DNA of 36,812 nucleotides, taken from positions 1 to 36,812 of the forward strand of contig NZ_VJZD01000078.1 in assembly GCF_009377175.1 (NCBI RefSeq). The letters run 5' to 3'. The notes beneath the pieces were generated by a model. The model was not told the origin of the DNA. It saw nothing but the letters and a program-made list of their open reading frames with translations, and searched no databases. The stretch comes from Streptomyces adustus. GTDB taxonomy: Bacteria; Actinomycetota; Actinomycetes; Streptomycetales; Streptomycetaceae. Both the position numbers and the translations under genes were made by a program. Below, piece after piece: positions 25,417 to 35,600 of this stretch (within the stretch, counting starts at the first letter, position 1; each line of letters opens with the position of its first letter).

Positions 25417-25478
25417 CACTCGCATGAGTGAAAACCGCCGAGGCGGTTTGGTCTCGATGGACCTGACTGGACTACGGT
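25417..25478 (+). promoter_or_regulatory. Conserved palindrome and putative promoter, cassette copy 2
   Basis: CACTC-GCAT-GAGTG (25417-25430) is followed by TTGGTC (25448-25453) and TACGGT (25473-25478), with exactly the spacings of copy 1 (17 and 19 nt). In this copy the interval also holds a second inverted repeat, ACCGCC-GA-GGCGGT. Retention in a decayed cassette hints that the promoter is still under selection. Confidence 0.5.
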
Positions 25479-25655
25479 GATCGAGGAGCGGACGGTGTAC
25501 CCCGTCGACAAGGAATTCAACCCGGCAGAGAGCTCGGCACGGGATATCGAGAATTCCGGAAATGGGCGCTTCCGCCTTCCTTGCTGTGCGTGCTCCGGGG
25601 TTCGCAGTGCCCTGGGCCCCCTGTCGTGCGAATGCGTAGAGAGGCTTGGAGCATC

Positions 25656-25997
25656 ATGCCGCCCGTCGTTCCGCCGTTTCTGATCGGTCTGGTCGTCGCG
25701 CCACTCGCCAAACGTCTCCTCGAACCGCTGGTGCGCGGTGTCGTCACGACCTCCGTCGGTGTCGTCATGGAGGCGAAGAGAGCGGCCCATGAGGCCGGAG
25801 AGAACATCCACGACCTCGCGGTCGAGGTGGCTGCCGACGTCGTGGCGGCGCGGACCGCCTCCGGTGACGGCCGTCGGCCCGCCGGGGATGCGCTTTCGAA
25901 CGGCGAGGAGGGCGAAGCCGCCGTCAGGGTCGAGGGCGAGGCCGGGACTGCGAAGGCCTGTGCGACGGCAGGTGCCGGGAGAGCGCAGACAACCTGA
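25656..25997 (+). CDS. DUF5132-like small protein, copy 2
   Basis: This 113-residue paralogue of the 15631 gene shares PPVVPPFLIGLV-APLAKRL, the EAGENI-DLA-EV helix and the general tail pattern. The ATG at 25656 has GGAG 4 nt upstream, matching copy 1. The frame is open and the conserved N-terminal two thirds carry conservative changes, so it seems still functional although its transporter partner has been lost. It lies 206 nt upstream of the ABC remnant and 610 nt upstream of the NRPS start, and could be transcribed with them. Confidence 0.8.
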   Translation: MPPVVPPFLIGLVVAPLAKRLLEPLVRGVVTTSVGVVMEAKRAAHEAGENIHDLAVEVAADVVAARTASGDGRRPAGDALSNGEEGEAAVRVEGEAGTAKACATAGAGRAQTT

Positions 25998-26203
25998 CTT
26001 GTCGGCTCGGCCCGCCACATGGGTGCGCCTTTGGATCCGACATCGGAGACCGGGTCCCCGCGGCGGCCGGCCGCGGCCCTTTCGGTCGTATCTCTGCCCC
26101 CTCTCGGACTTTCCGCTCCATCGCGGTGATCCGCCGTGCGCCGAATTCGACAGCGCCCGCTGACGGATGACCCGCGCCCTCCGTAAAACAGGTGACCATA
26201 CAC

Positions 26204-26491
26204 ATGCCATCGCCACTGGCTGCCGCAGCCGAGACCGAGACCGAGAGCGTCGACGAGTCGAGCGAGGCGGCCCGGAAGAGCAGTCGGCAGCGCACGCCCC
26301 GTCTCCTCGCGGCCGACCGGACGGCGCGGGTCACCGCCCACCGGTTCGCCGCGGCCCGGTACGCCGACCGGATCCACGTCATAGACAAGGGTGACGTCGT
26401 CGCCGAACAGGGCATCCACGACGAACTCCTCGCACGGCACGGACTCCCCGCACCTCTCCGACAGTTCCCAGCCGACGCACCCGCCGCCTGA
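26204..26491 (+). pseudogene. ABC exporter remnant (N- and C-terminal ends fused by deletion)
   Basis: The 95-codon frame begins MPSPLAAAAE, like MSSLLGAAAG of the intact exporter, with the same GGTGAnnnTACACATG leader. It then has a patch (SSEAARKSSRQ) resembling SAEAQDSSRR of the intact protein (about residues 410-425). It ends with AADRTARVTAHRFAAARYADRIHVIDKGDVVAEQGIHDELLARHGL, which matches the final residues of the intact ATPase. Walker A, signature and Walker B are gone, so it cannot transport. The frame stays open, so a small protein could still be made, which leaves room for a new role. Confidence 0.75.
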
Positions 26492-26607
26492 CCGCGGCCG
26501 CCGCGCCCCCCGACCAGGTGACGCCACCGCGGTCGGCGCCTCCAGGCGCGCACCGCGCACACGCCTCCCCCCGCTCGCTCCTCCCCCACTCCTGGAGATA
26601 TCCCCCC

Positions 26608-29600
26608 ATGTCCCGTCGCGACGGCGAGTTCCTTCCCCTGACAGCGGCCCAACGCGAGATCTGGCTCGCGGAGCAGCGCTCCCGGACGCCGATCCCGGGC
26701 TACCGCGTCGGTGAGTGCCTGGAGATCCACGGGCCGGTGGACCGGGAGCAGTTCGAGACCGCGCTGCGCCGGGTGGTCGACGAGGTCGACGCCCTGCACG
26801 TGACCTTCGTCGACGACGGCGAGGGCCCGCGCCAGGTTCTCAGGGAGGGCTGGGACTGGGCTCCGGCCCACCTCGACCTCAGCGGGGAGCCCGACCCCCG
26901 GGCGGCCGCCCTGGCATGGATGGAGCGGGACCTGCTGCGCCCGCTGGACCTCGCCCGGGACCCGCTGTTCGGCCACGCGCTGATCAAGGCGTCCCCGACG
27001 GAGTACCTCTGGTACCTGAACTACCACCACGTGGTGCTGGACGCGATCAGCAGCTCCATGCTCCGGCAGCGCGTCGGCGAGGTGTACTCGGCACTGGCCG
27101 AGGGCGGCGCCGTCCCGCCCTGCCCGTTCGGCCCGCTGCGGGACCTGGTCGACAGCGACGCCGCCTACCGCGCCTCCGCCGACTTCGCCGCCGACCGCGC
27201 CTACTGGACCGCCCGCTTCGCCGACCTGCCCGCCCCGACCCGGCTCACCCACACCGCCGCGACCGACCCGCACCGCGCCCTCCGGCTCGCCGAGGAGCGC
27301 GAACTGCGCCGGCCGGACGCCCTGCGGGCGGCGGCGGGACGGTCCGGTGTCCGGTGGTCCCGGCTGGTGGTCGCCGCGACGGCGCTCTACGCCCACCGGC
27401 TGACCGGAAACCAGGACGTGGTCCTCGCCCTGCCCGTCACCGCCCGCCGGGGCGCCGACCGTGATCTGACGGTGGTACCGGGCACGACGTCCAACGTGGT
27501 GCCGCTGCGGCTGACCGTCCGGCCCGACATGCCGTGGCGCGAACTCGTCGCCCAGGCGGCGCGGGAGGTCGAGACGGCCGTCGCGCACGAGCGCTACCGC
27601 AGCGAGGACCTGCTGCGAGACCTCGGCGTCCCCGGCGGCATCGGGACGGCGTTCCCGCTGATCGTCAACATCATGGCCTTCAACTCCCGGCCCAGTTTCG
27701 CCGGGCACCCGGCCTCCGTGCACCACTTCGTGTCCGGCTCGACCACCGACCTCGCCGTCTGGGTCTTCGACTACCGGGACGGAAACCCGCCGCTGCTGCG
27801 GCTGCACGGCTCGCCGGAGGCGTACGACACCGACGCCCTCGCCGGCCACCGGCAGCGGCTGCTCGCGCTGCTGGACACCCTCGCGGACTGCGACCAGGAC
27901 GAGCCGGTGGGCCGGATCGACCTGCTCACCGCCGAGGAGCGCCGCGAGCTGGCGGTGCTCGGCGCCGGGCCGGCGGCGCCGGCCCCGGCCGCGAGCCTGC
28001 CTGAGCTGTTCCGGGAGCACGTCCGGGCGACACCGGACCTGGTGGCGCTGGTCTGCGGCGACGTCACGCTGACGTACGCGGAACTGGACGCGCGGGCCAA
28101 CCGGCTGGCGCACGCCCTCATCGCCCGGGGAGCGGGCCCGGAACAGCGGGTGGCGGTGGCTCTGCCGCGCTCGGCGGAGCTGGTCGCGGCGATCCTCGCG
28201 GTGCTGAAGACCGGGGCGGCCTACGTGCCGGTCGACCCCGAGTACCCGGCCGCCCGGATCACCTACCTGCTCGACGACGCCCGGCCGGCCCTGCTGGTCA
28301 CGGACTCCCGCAGCGAGGGGCGGCTGCCCGAGGCCGGACCCGTCGACAGGCTGGTGCTCGACGCCCCGGAGACGGCCGCCCTGGTGAGCGACTGCCCGGC
28401 GGCCGACCCGATGGTGGCCGTCGACCCGGACCTCCCGGCGTACGTCATCTACACCTCCGGCTCCACCGGCAGGCCCAAGGCCGTGCTGCCGACCCACGGC
28501 GGCCTGCTCGACCTGCTCACCGACCTCCGGCGGGTGCACTTCGCGCCGCTGCTGAAGCAGCGGCGGCGGCTGCGGGTGGCGCTGACCACCTCGGTGTCCT
28601 TCGACGCCTCCTGGAACCAGCTTTCCGCCCTGTTCGACGGCCACGAGCTGCACGTCCTGGAGCAAGCGACCTTCACCGACCCCGACGCCCTGGTCGCCTA
28701 CGCGGCGCGCTGCGGTCTCGACTACCTCGAAGCCACCCCGTCCTACCTCCAAGTACTCCTCTCCCACGGGCTGTTGAGCGACCCGGAGCGGAGCCCGGCA
28801 CTGGTCGGGGCGGGCGGTGAGGCCGTCCCGGAGCGGCTGTGGGAGCAGCTCCGCGCGGCCGGGGGCGCCACCTGCCTCAATCTCTACGGACCCTCCGAAT
28901 GCACCGTCAACTCGGTGGTCGCGCCGCTGGAGTCGAGCCCGCGCCCGGTGATCGGCCGGCCGGTCACCAACGCCCGGCTGTACGTGCTCGACGGCGCCCT
29001 GCGGCCGCTGCCGAGGGGTGCGGCGGGCGAGCTGTACATCGCGGGCGCGGGGCTGGCTCGCGGCTACCTGTACCGGCCGGGGCTGACCGCCGGGCGGTTC
29101 GTCGCCGACCCGTTCGGACCGGGCGGGGCGCGGATGTACCGCACCGGGGACCTGGTGCGCTGGGACGCGGCCGGGAACCTGGAGTTCCTCGGTCGTACCG
29201 ACGACCAGGTCAAGATCCGCGGCTTCCGGGTGGAACTCGGCGAGATCGAGACCGTGCTCGCCGAGCACCCGCAGGTCGCCCGGGCCGCCGTGACGGTACG
29301 CACCGAGGAGGAATCCCGGCTGGTCGCCTACGCGGTGCCCGAGCCCGGCGCCACCGTGACCGGCGCCGCCCTGCGCGACCACCTGCGGGACCGGCTGCCC
29401 CGGCAGCTGGTGCCGGACGCGTACATGCTGCTGGACGCGCTGCCGCTGACCCCGAACGGCAAACTCGACCGGCGGGCCCTCCCGGCGCCCGAGCGGCAGC
29501 CCGCCACGCCCGGCCGCGCACCGCGCACCGCGACCGAGCACCTGCTCGTCGGATTGTTCGCCGAGGTGCTCGGAGTCGCCGAGCCCGGACCGGACGACAG

Positions 29601-32600
29601 CTTCTTCGACCTCGGCGGGCACTCCCTGCTGGCCACCCGGCTGGTCGCCCGGGTCCGTTCGGTCCTCGGCGTGGAGCTGCGGCTCGGCGACCTGTTCGAC
29701 GCGCCGACGGTGGCGGAACTGGCGGCGGCCGTGGACGTCGCGGGCCGGGCGCGTCCGGCACTGGGGCGGCGCGAGCGGCCGGAGACCGTCCCGCTGTCCT
29801 TCGCACAGCGCAGGCTGTGGTTCCTGCACCGTATGGAGGGTCCGAGCGCCACCTACAACATCCCGCTGACCCTGCGGCTTTCCGGGAGCCTGGACCGGCG
29901 GGCCCTGGAAGCCGCACTGGCGGACGTGGTCGAGCGGCACGAGAGCCTGCGCACCGTCTTCCCGACGGTCGACGGCGTGCCGTGCCAGCGGGTGCTGGAC
30001 CCCGAGGAGGCCCGGCCGCGGCTGCGGGTGACCGAGCTCGGCGAACGCGAGCTGCCGCAGCGGCTGGCGCAGGCGGCCCGCTACGGCTTCGACCTCGCCG
30101 AGGAGCCGCCGCTGCACGCCGAGCTCTTCCGACTGGCGGACGAGGAGCACGTACTGCTGCTGGTGGTGCACCACATCGCCGGCGACGGGTGGTCGACGGG
30201 GCCGCTCTCGCGGGACCTCACGACCGCCTACGCGGCCCGCGCCGAGGGCGGGAAGCCGGAGTGGTCGCCGCTGCCGGTCCAGTACGCCGACTACGCCCTC
30301 TGGCAGCGCGAGCTGCTCGGTGACGGCTCGGACCCGGACAGTCTGCTCGGCGGGCAACTAGCCTACTGGCGGCATCAGTTGGCAGGTCTTCCGGAGCAGG
30401 TGGAGCTGCCGTTCGACCGGCCCCGTCCGGCCGCGATGTCCTACCGGGGAGCCCACCTGCCGGTGCGGATCGACGCCGTACTGCACCAAGGCCTGCGCAG
30501 GCTCGCCCGCGACGGCGCGGCCAGCCTCTTCATGGTGCTCCAGGCCGGGTTGGCCGCCCTGCTGGGCAAGTTGGGCGCGGGCACCGACGTGCCCCTGGGC
30601 ACACCGATCGCGGGACGCACCGACGAGGCCGCGGACGAACTGGTCGGCTTCTTCGTCAACACCCTGGTGCTGCGCACCGATCTCTCCGGCGACCCGTCGT
30701 TCACCGAACTGCTGGCACGAGTGCGGGCCGACGCGCTGGCCGCGTACACCCACCAGGACGTGCCCTTCGAGCACCTGGTGGAGGCGCTCAACCCGACCCG
30801 GACGCTGGCGCACCACCCGCTGTTCCAGACCATGCTCGCCCTGCAGAACGCGCCGCTCGGCACGTTCGACCTGCCCGGACTGCGGGTGACGACCGACCTG
30901 GTCCACACCGGGACCGCCAAGTGCGACCTGACCTTCATCATGGCCGAACAGCCCGGCGGGGACGGCCTGTCGGGCGTGGTGGAGTACAGCACCGACCTGT
31001 TCGACGAGGTCACCGTGACCGGGATCGTCGAGCGGTGGCTGCGGCTGCTCCGGGCCGTGGTGGCCGACCCCGGTCGGCGGATCGGCCAGGTGGACGTGCT
31101 GTCCGCCGACGAGCTCCGCGCCCTGCTCCCGGCCCCCACCGGCCGCAGCGAGGAGCCGTCGGAAGGCACCTTGACCACGCTGTTCGAGCGGCAAGTACGG
31201 GCGACCCCGGCCGCCGTCGCCCTCACGGACGGCGAAGTCACCCTGACATACGGCGAGTTGAACACCCGAGCGAACCGCCTCGCGCACGCCCTGATCGACC
31301 GGGGGGTGGGCCCGGAGCAGCGCGTGGCGCTGGCCCTGCCGCGCTCGGCCGAGCAGGTCGTGGCGGTGCTCGCCGTGCTGAAGGCGGGCGGTGCCTACCT
31401 CCCGGTGGACCCGCAGTACCCGGCCGCCCGGATCGCCTACCTGCTCCAGGACGCCCGGCCCGCGCTCCTCGTGACCACTGGCCGAACCGGCGACCTGCCG
31501 GGCGTGGAGGCGGTGGACCGGCTGCTGCTGGACGAAGCCGACCTGGACGGGCTGCCGGACACGGACCCGGAGGTCCCCCTCGACCCCGGCCACGCCGCCT
31601 ACGTCATCTACACCTCCGGTTCCACCGGCAACCCCAAGGGCGTGGTGGTCTCGCACCGGAACGTGGTGCGGCTGTTCGACACCACCCGGGAGCTCTTCGG
31701 CTTCTGTGCCGAGGACGTCTGGACCCTCTTCCACTCCTACGCCTTCGACTTCTCGGTGTGGGAGCTGTGGGGCCCGCTGCTGCACGGCGGCCGGCTGGTG
31801 GTCGTGGACCACGAGACCAGCCGCTCGCCCGGCCGCTTCCTGGAACTCCTCGCCGGTGAGCGGGTGACCGTGCTCAACCAGACGCCGTCCGCGTTCTACC
31901 AGCTGATGCAGGCGGATGCCGAGCACCCGCGTGAACTCGCCCTGCGGACCGTCGTGTTCGGCGGTGAGGCGCTGGAGCACGCCCGGCTGGCGAGCTGGTA
32001 CGAGCGGCACCCGGACGACGCGCCGCGCCTGGTCAACATGTACGGCATCACCGAGACCACGGTGCACGTCACGTACGCGGCGCTCGACCGGTCCGGCGTC
32101 GTCGCCGGAGAGATCGGCGCGGCCATCCCCGATCTGCGCACCTATGTGCTGGACGCGAGTCTGCGGCCGGTGGCCCCGGGCGTGCCCGGCGAGCTCTACG
32201 TCGCGGGCCCCGGTCTGGCGCGCGGCTACCTGAACCGGCCCGGCCTGACCGCCGGGCGCTTCGTGGCCGACCCGTTCGGACCTGCGGGATCACGGATGTA
32301 CCGCAGCGGCGACGTGGTGCGCCGCGCGGCGGACAACAGCCTGCGCTACGTCGGCCGGGCCGACCAGCAGGTGAAGGTGCGTGGCTTCCGGATCGAGCTC
32401 GGCGAGATCGAGGCGGCGCTGGCCGCGCACCCAGGCGTCGCCCAGGTCGCCGTCGTGGCCCGGCAGGACCGGGCCGACGACACCCGACTGGTCGCGTACA
32501 TGGTGCCGGTCGCGGGTACCGCGGCGAGTCCGGCGGAACTGCGTGCGCACCTGCGCGAGCGGCTGCCGGAGTACATGGTGCCCTCGGCGTTCGTCGTGCT

Positions 32601-35600
32601 GGACGCGCTGCCGCTGACCGCCAACGGCAAACTGGACCACCGGGCCCTGCCCGCCCCCGACCTCTCCGCGGCGGCCTCCCCCAGCCTCCGGCCGGGGGGA
32701 CCCCCAGCCCGCGCACCGCGCACCCCGCAGGAACAGATCCTGTGCGAGCTGTTCGCCGAGGTCCTGGGCCTGGCGTCGGCCGGCGTCGAGGACGGCTTCT
32801 TCGACCTGGGCGGGCACTCTCTGCTGGCCACCCGCCTGGCCGCCCGGATCCGCGCGACGCTCGGCGTGGAGATGCCGCTGCGCGCCCTGTTCGAGGCGCC
32901 GACTCCGGCGGGCCTGGCCGCCGCCCTGGTGGCGGCCGGACCGGCGCAGGCCGCGCTGGTCCGGCGCGAGCGCCCCGAGGCGATCCCGCTGTCGTTCGCG
33001 CAGCGGCGGCTGTGGTTCCTGCACCAGCTGGAGGGTTCGAGCGCGAACTACCACATCTCCTTGGCCTGGCGACTGTCCGGGGAGCTGGACCGGTGGGCCC
33101 TGGAGGCCGCCGTGGCGGACGTGGTCGAGCGGCACGAGAGCCTGCGCACCGTCTTCCCGGCGGTGGACGGCGTGCCGTACCAGCGGGTGCTGGACGCCGT
33201 GGCGGCCCGCCCGCGGCTGCTCGTGCGCCGGACCACCGAGGCCGGGCTGCCGGCCGCGATGGCGGAAGCGAAGACGCGTCGGTTCGACCTGGCGGTCGAT
33301 GTGCCCCTGCGTGCCGAGCTGTTCGAGCTGGCGGCGGACGAGCACGTGTTCCAGGTGGTGCTCCACCACATCGCCGGCGACGGCTGGTCGCTCGGCCCGC
33401 TCGCCCAGGGTCTGACCGCCGCCTACACAGCGCGCCGTCGCGGCGAGGAGCCGCAGTGGGCTCCGCTGCCGGTCCAGTACGCCGACCACACCCTGTGGCA
33501 GCACGAGCTGCTCGGCGACGGAGCCGACGAGGACAGCCTGTTCGCCCGCCAGGCGGCCTACTGGACGAAGGCGCTGGCCGGTCTGCCCGAGCAGCTCCGG
33601 CTGCCCGGTGACCGGCCCCGCCCGGCGGTCGCCTCGCACCGGGGCGGTTCCGTGCGCGCCGGGCTGGACGCCGAGCTGCACCGCGGACTGCGCGAGCTCG
33701 CCCGCGCCCACGGCACCAGTCTGTTCATGGTGCTCCAGGCAGGGCTCGCGGCGCTGCTGAGCAAGCTCGGCGCGGGCGACGACATCCCGGTCGGCAGCCC
33801 GGTCGCGGGCCGGACCGACCAGGCGCAGGACGAGCTGGTCGGCTACTTCGTCAACACCCTGGTCTTCCGCACCGACACCTCGGGCGACCCGACGTTCGCC
33901 GAACTGCTGGGCCGGGTCCGGGAGACCGCGCTGGCCGGGTACGCCCACCAGGACCTGCCGTTCGAATACCTGGTCGAGGCCCTCAACCCGGTCCGGTCGC
34001 TGGCGCACCATCCGCTGTTCCAGGTCATGCTGGTGCTGCAGAACGCGCCCCGGGCCGACTTCGCGCCGCCCGGGCTGCGCGTGTGCGACGTGCCGTCGCC
34101 GTCGACCACCGCCAAGCTCGACCTGATCTTCACGATGTCCGAACGGCAGTCGCAGGACGGCTCCCCGGAAGGGATCGACGGGTTCGTCGAGTACACCGGC
34201 GACCTGTACGACCCGGCCACCGTCGAGACGATGTTCGAGCGGTGGGTCCGGCTGCTCCGTGCCGCGGTCGCCGACCCGCAGCGCAGGCTCAGCCGGTTCG
34301 GCCTGATCACCGCCGAGGAGCGCGGTGAGCTGACGGCGCTGGGTACCGGCCCGGCGGCCCAGGCCTTCACCGAGAGTCTGCCGGAGCTGTTCCGGGCCCA
34401 GGTGCGTGCGAATCCGGACGCCCTCGCGCTGGTGGGACCGGACGCGTCGCTGACGTACGCGGAGCTGGACGCGCGGGCGAACCGGCTGGCGCACGCGCTG
34501 ATCGCGCGGGGCGCGGGCCCGGAGCGGCTGGTGGCGGTGGCCCTGCCGAGGTCGGCCGAGCTGGTGGTGGCGATCCTCGCGGTGCTGAAGACCGGCGCCG
34601 CGTACCTTCCGGTCGATCCGGAGTACCCGGCCGCACGGATCGCGTACATGCTCGACGACGCCCGGCCGGTCCTGATGGTGACCGACGCCCGCACCCGGAG
34701 CCGGCTGCCGGAAACCGGTCCCGCCGGAGCGCTGGTGGCCGACGACCCGGCGACGGCCGCGCTGGTGGCGGCGTGCCCGGCGACGGACCCCGCGGTAGCC
34801 GTCGATCAGGACCACCCGGTCTACGTCATCTACACCTCCGGTTCCACCGGCAGGCCCAAGGGCGTGGTGGCGACGCACGGCGCCCTGCGCAACCTGTTCG
34901 CCAACCAGGGTCCGCTGATGTTCCGGACGGGGGAGCGGCTGCGGGTGGGACTGACCACGTCCGTGTCGTTCGACGCCTCCTGCGACCAGATGTTCGCCCT
35001 GTACGCAGGCCACGAGCTGCACGTCCTGGACGAGGCGACCTGGTCCGACCCGGACGCCTACCTCGAGCACGCCGCGCGGGCCGGTCTCGACACCGTCGGC
35101 GGCACCCCGTCCTACCTGCAAGTCCTCGTCGAGAACGGCCTGTTGGACAACCCGCGGTGGCGCCCGTCGCTGGTCGGGCTGGGCGGGGAGGCCGTTCCGG
35201 AGCAACTGTGGGAGCGGCTGCGGGCGGCCGACGGGGTGTCCTGCCTGAACTACTACGGGCCGGCCGAGTGCACGGTGGACGCGGTCGTCGCGCCGCTGGG
35301 GTCGAGCCCGCGCCCGGTGATCGGCCGGCCGCTCGGGGGAGTCCGGCTGCACGTGCTCGACGCCGCGTTGCAGCCGGTGCCCGCGGGTGTGCCCGGTGAG
35401 CTGTACATCGCCGGTGCGTGCCTGGCACGCGGCTATCTGAACCGGCCGGGACTGACCGCGGGACGGTTCGTGGCGGACCCGTTCGGGCCGGCCGGTACGA
35501 GGATGTACTGCACCGGGGACCTGGTGCGCTGGGACGCCGCGGCCGGGAACCTGGAGTTCCTCGGCCGTACCGACGACCAGGTCAAGGTCCGGGGGTTCCG

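Larger units (their letters stand above)
25410..26535 (+). repeat. Duplicated cassette, copy 2 (decayed)
   Basis: This matches 15400-18515 at its promoter region, small gene, spacer, and the ends of the ABC gene, but about 2 kb of ABC coding sequence is gone. It occupies the space immediately upstream of the NRPS gene. Homology was judged by eye from shared words such as GCACTCGCATGAGTGAAA and TTTGGTCTCGA. Confidence 0.75.

Noticed and set aside
25924..30357. Minus-strand open frame of about 1477 codons opposite the NRPS
   Set aside because: It is antisense to a clear NRPS frame, is rich in Arg/Gly/Gln/Pro, and shows no family motif. High GC content commonly opens such shadow frames.
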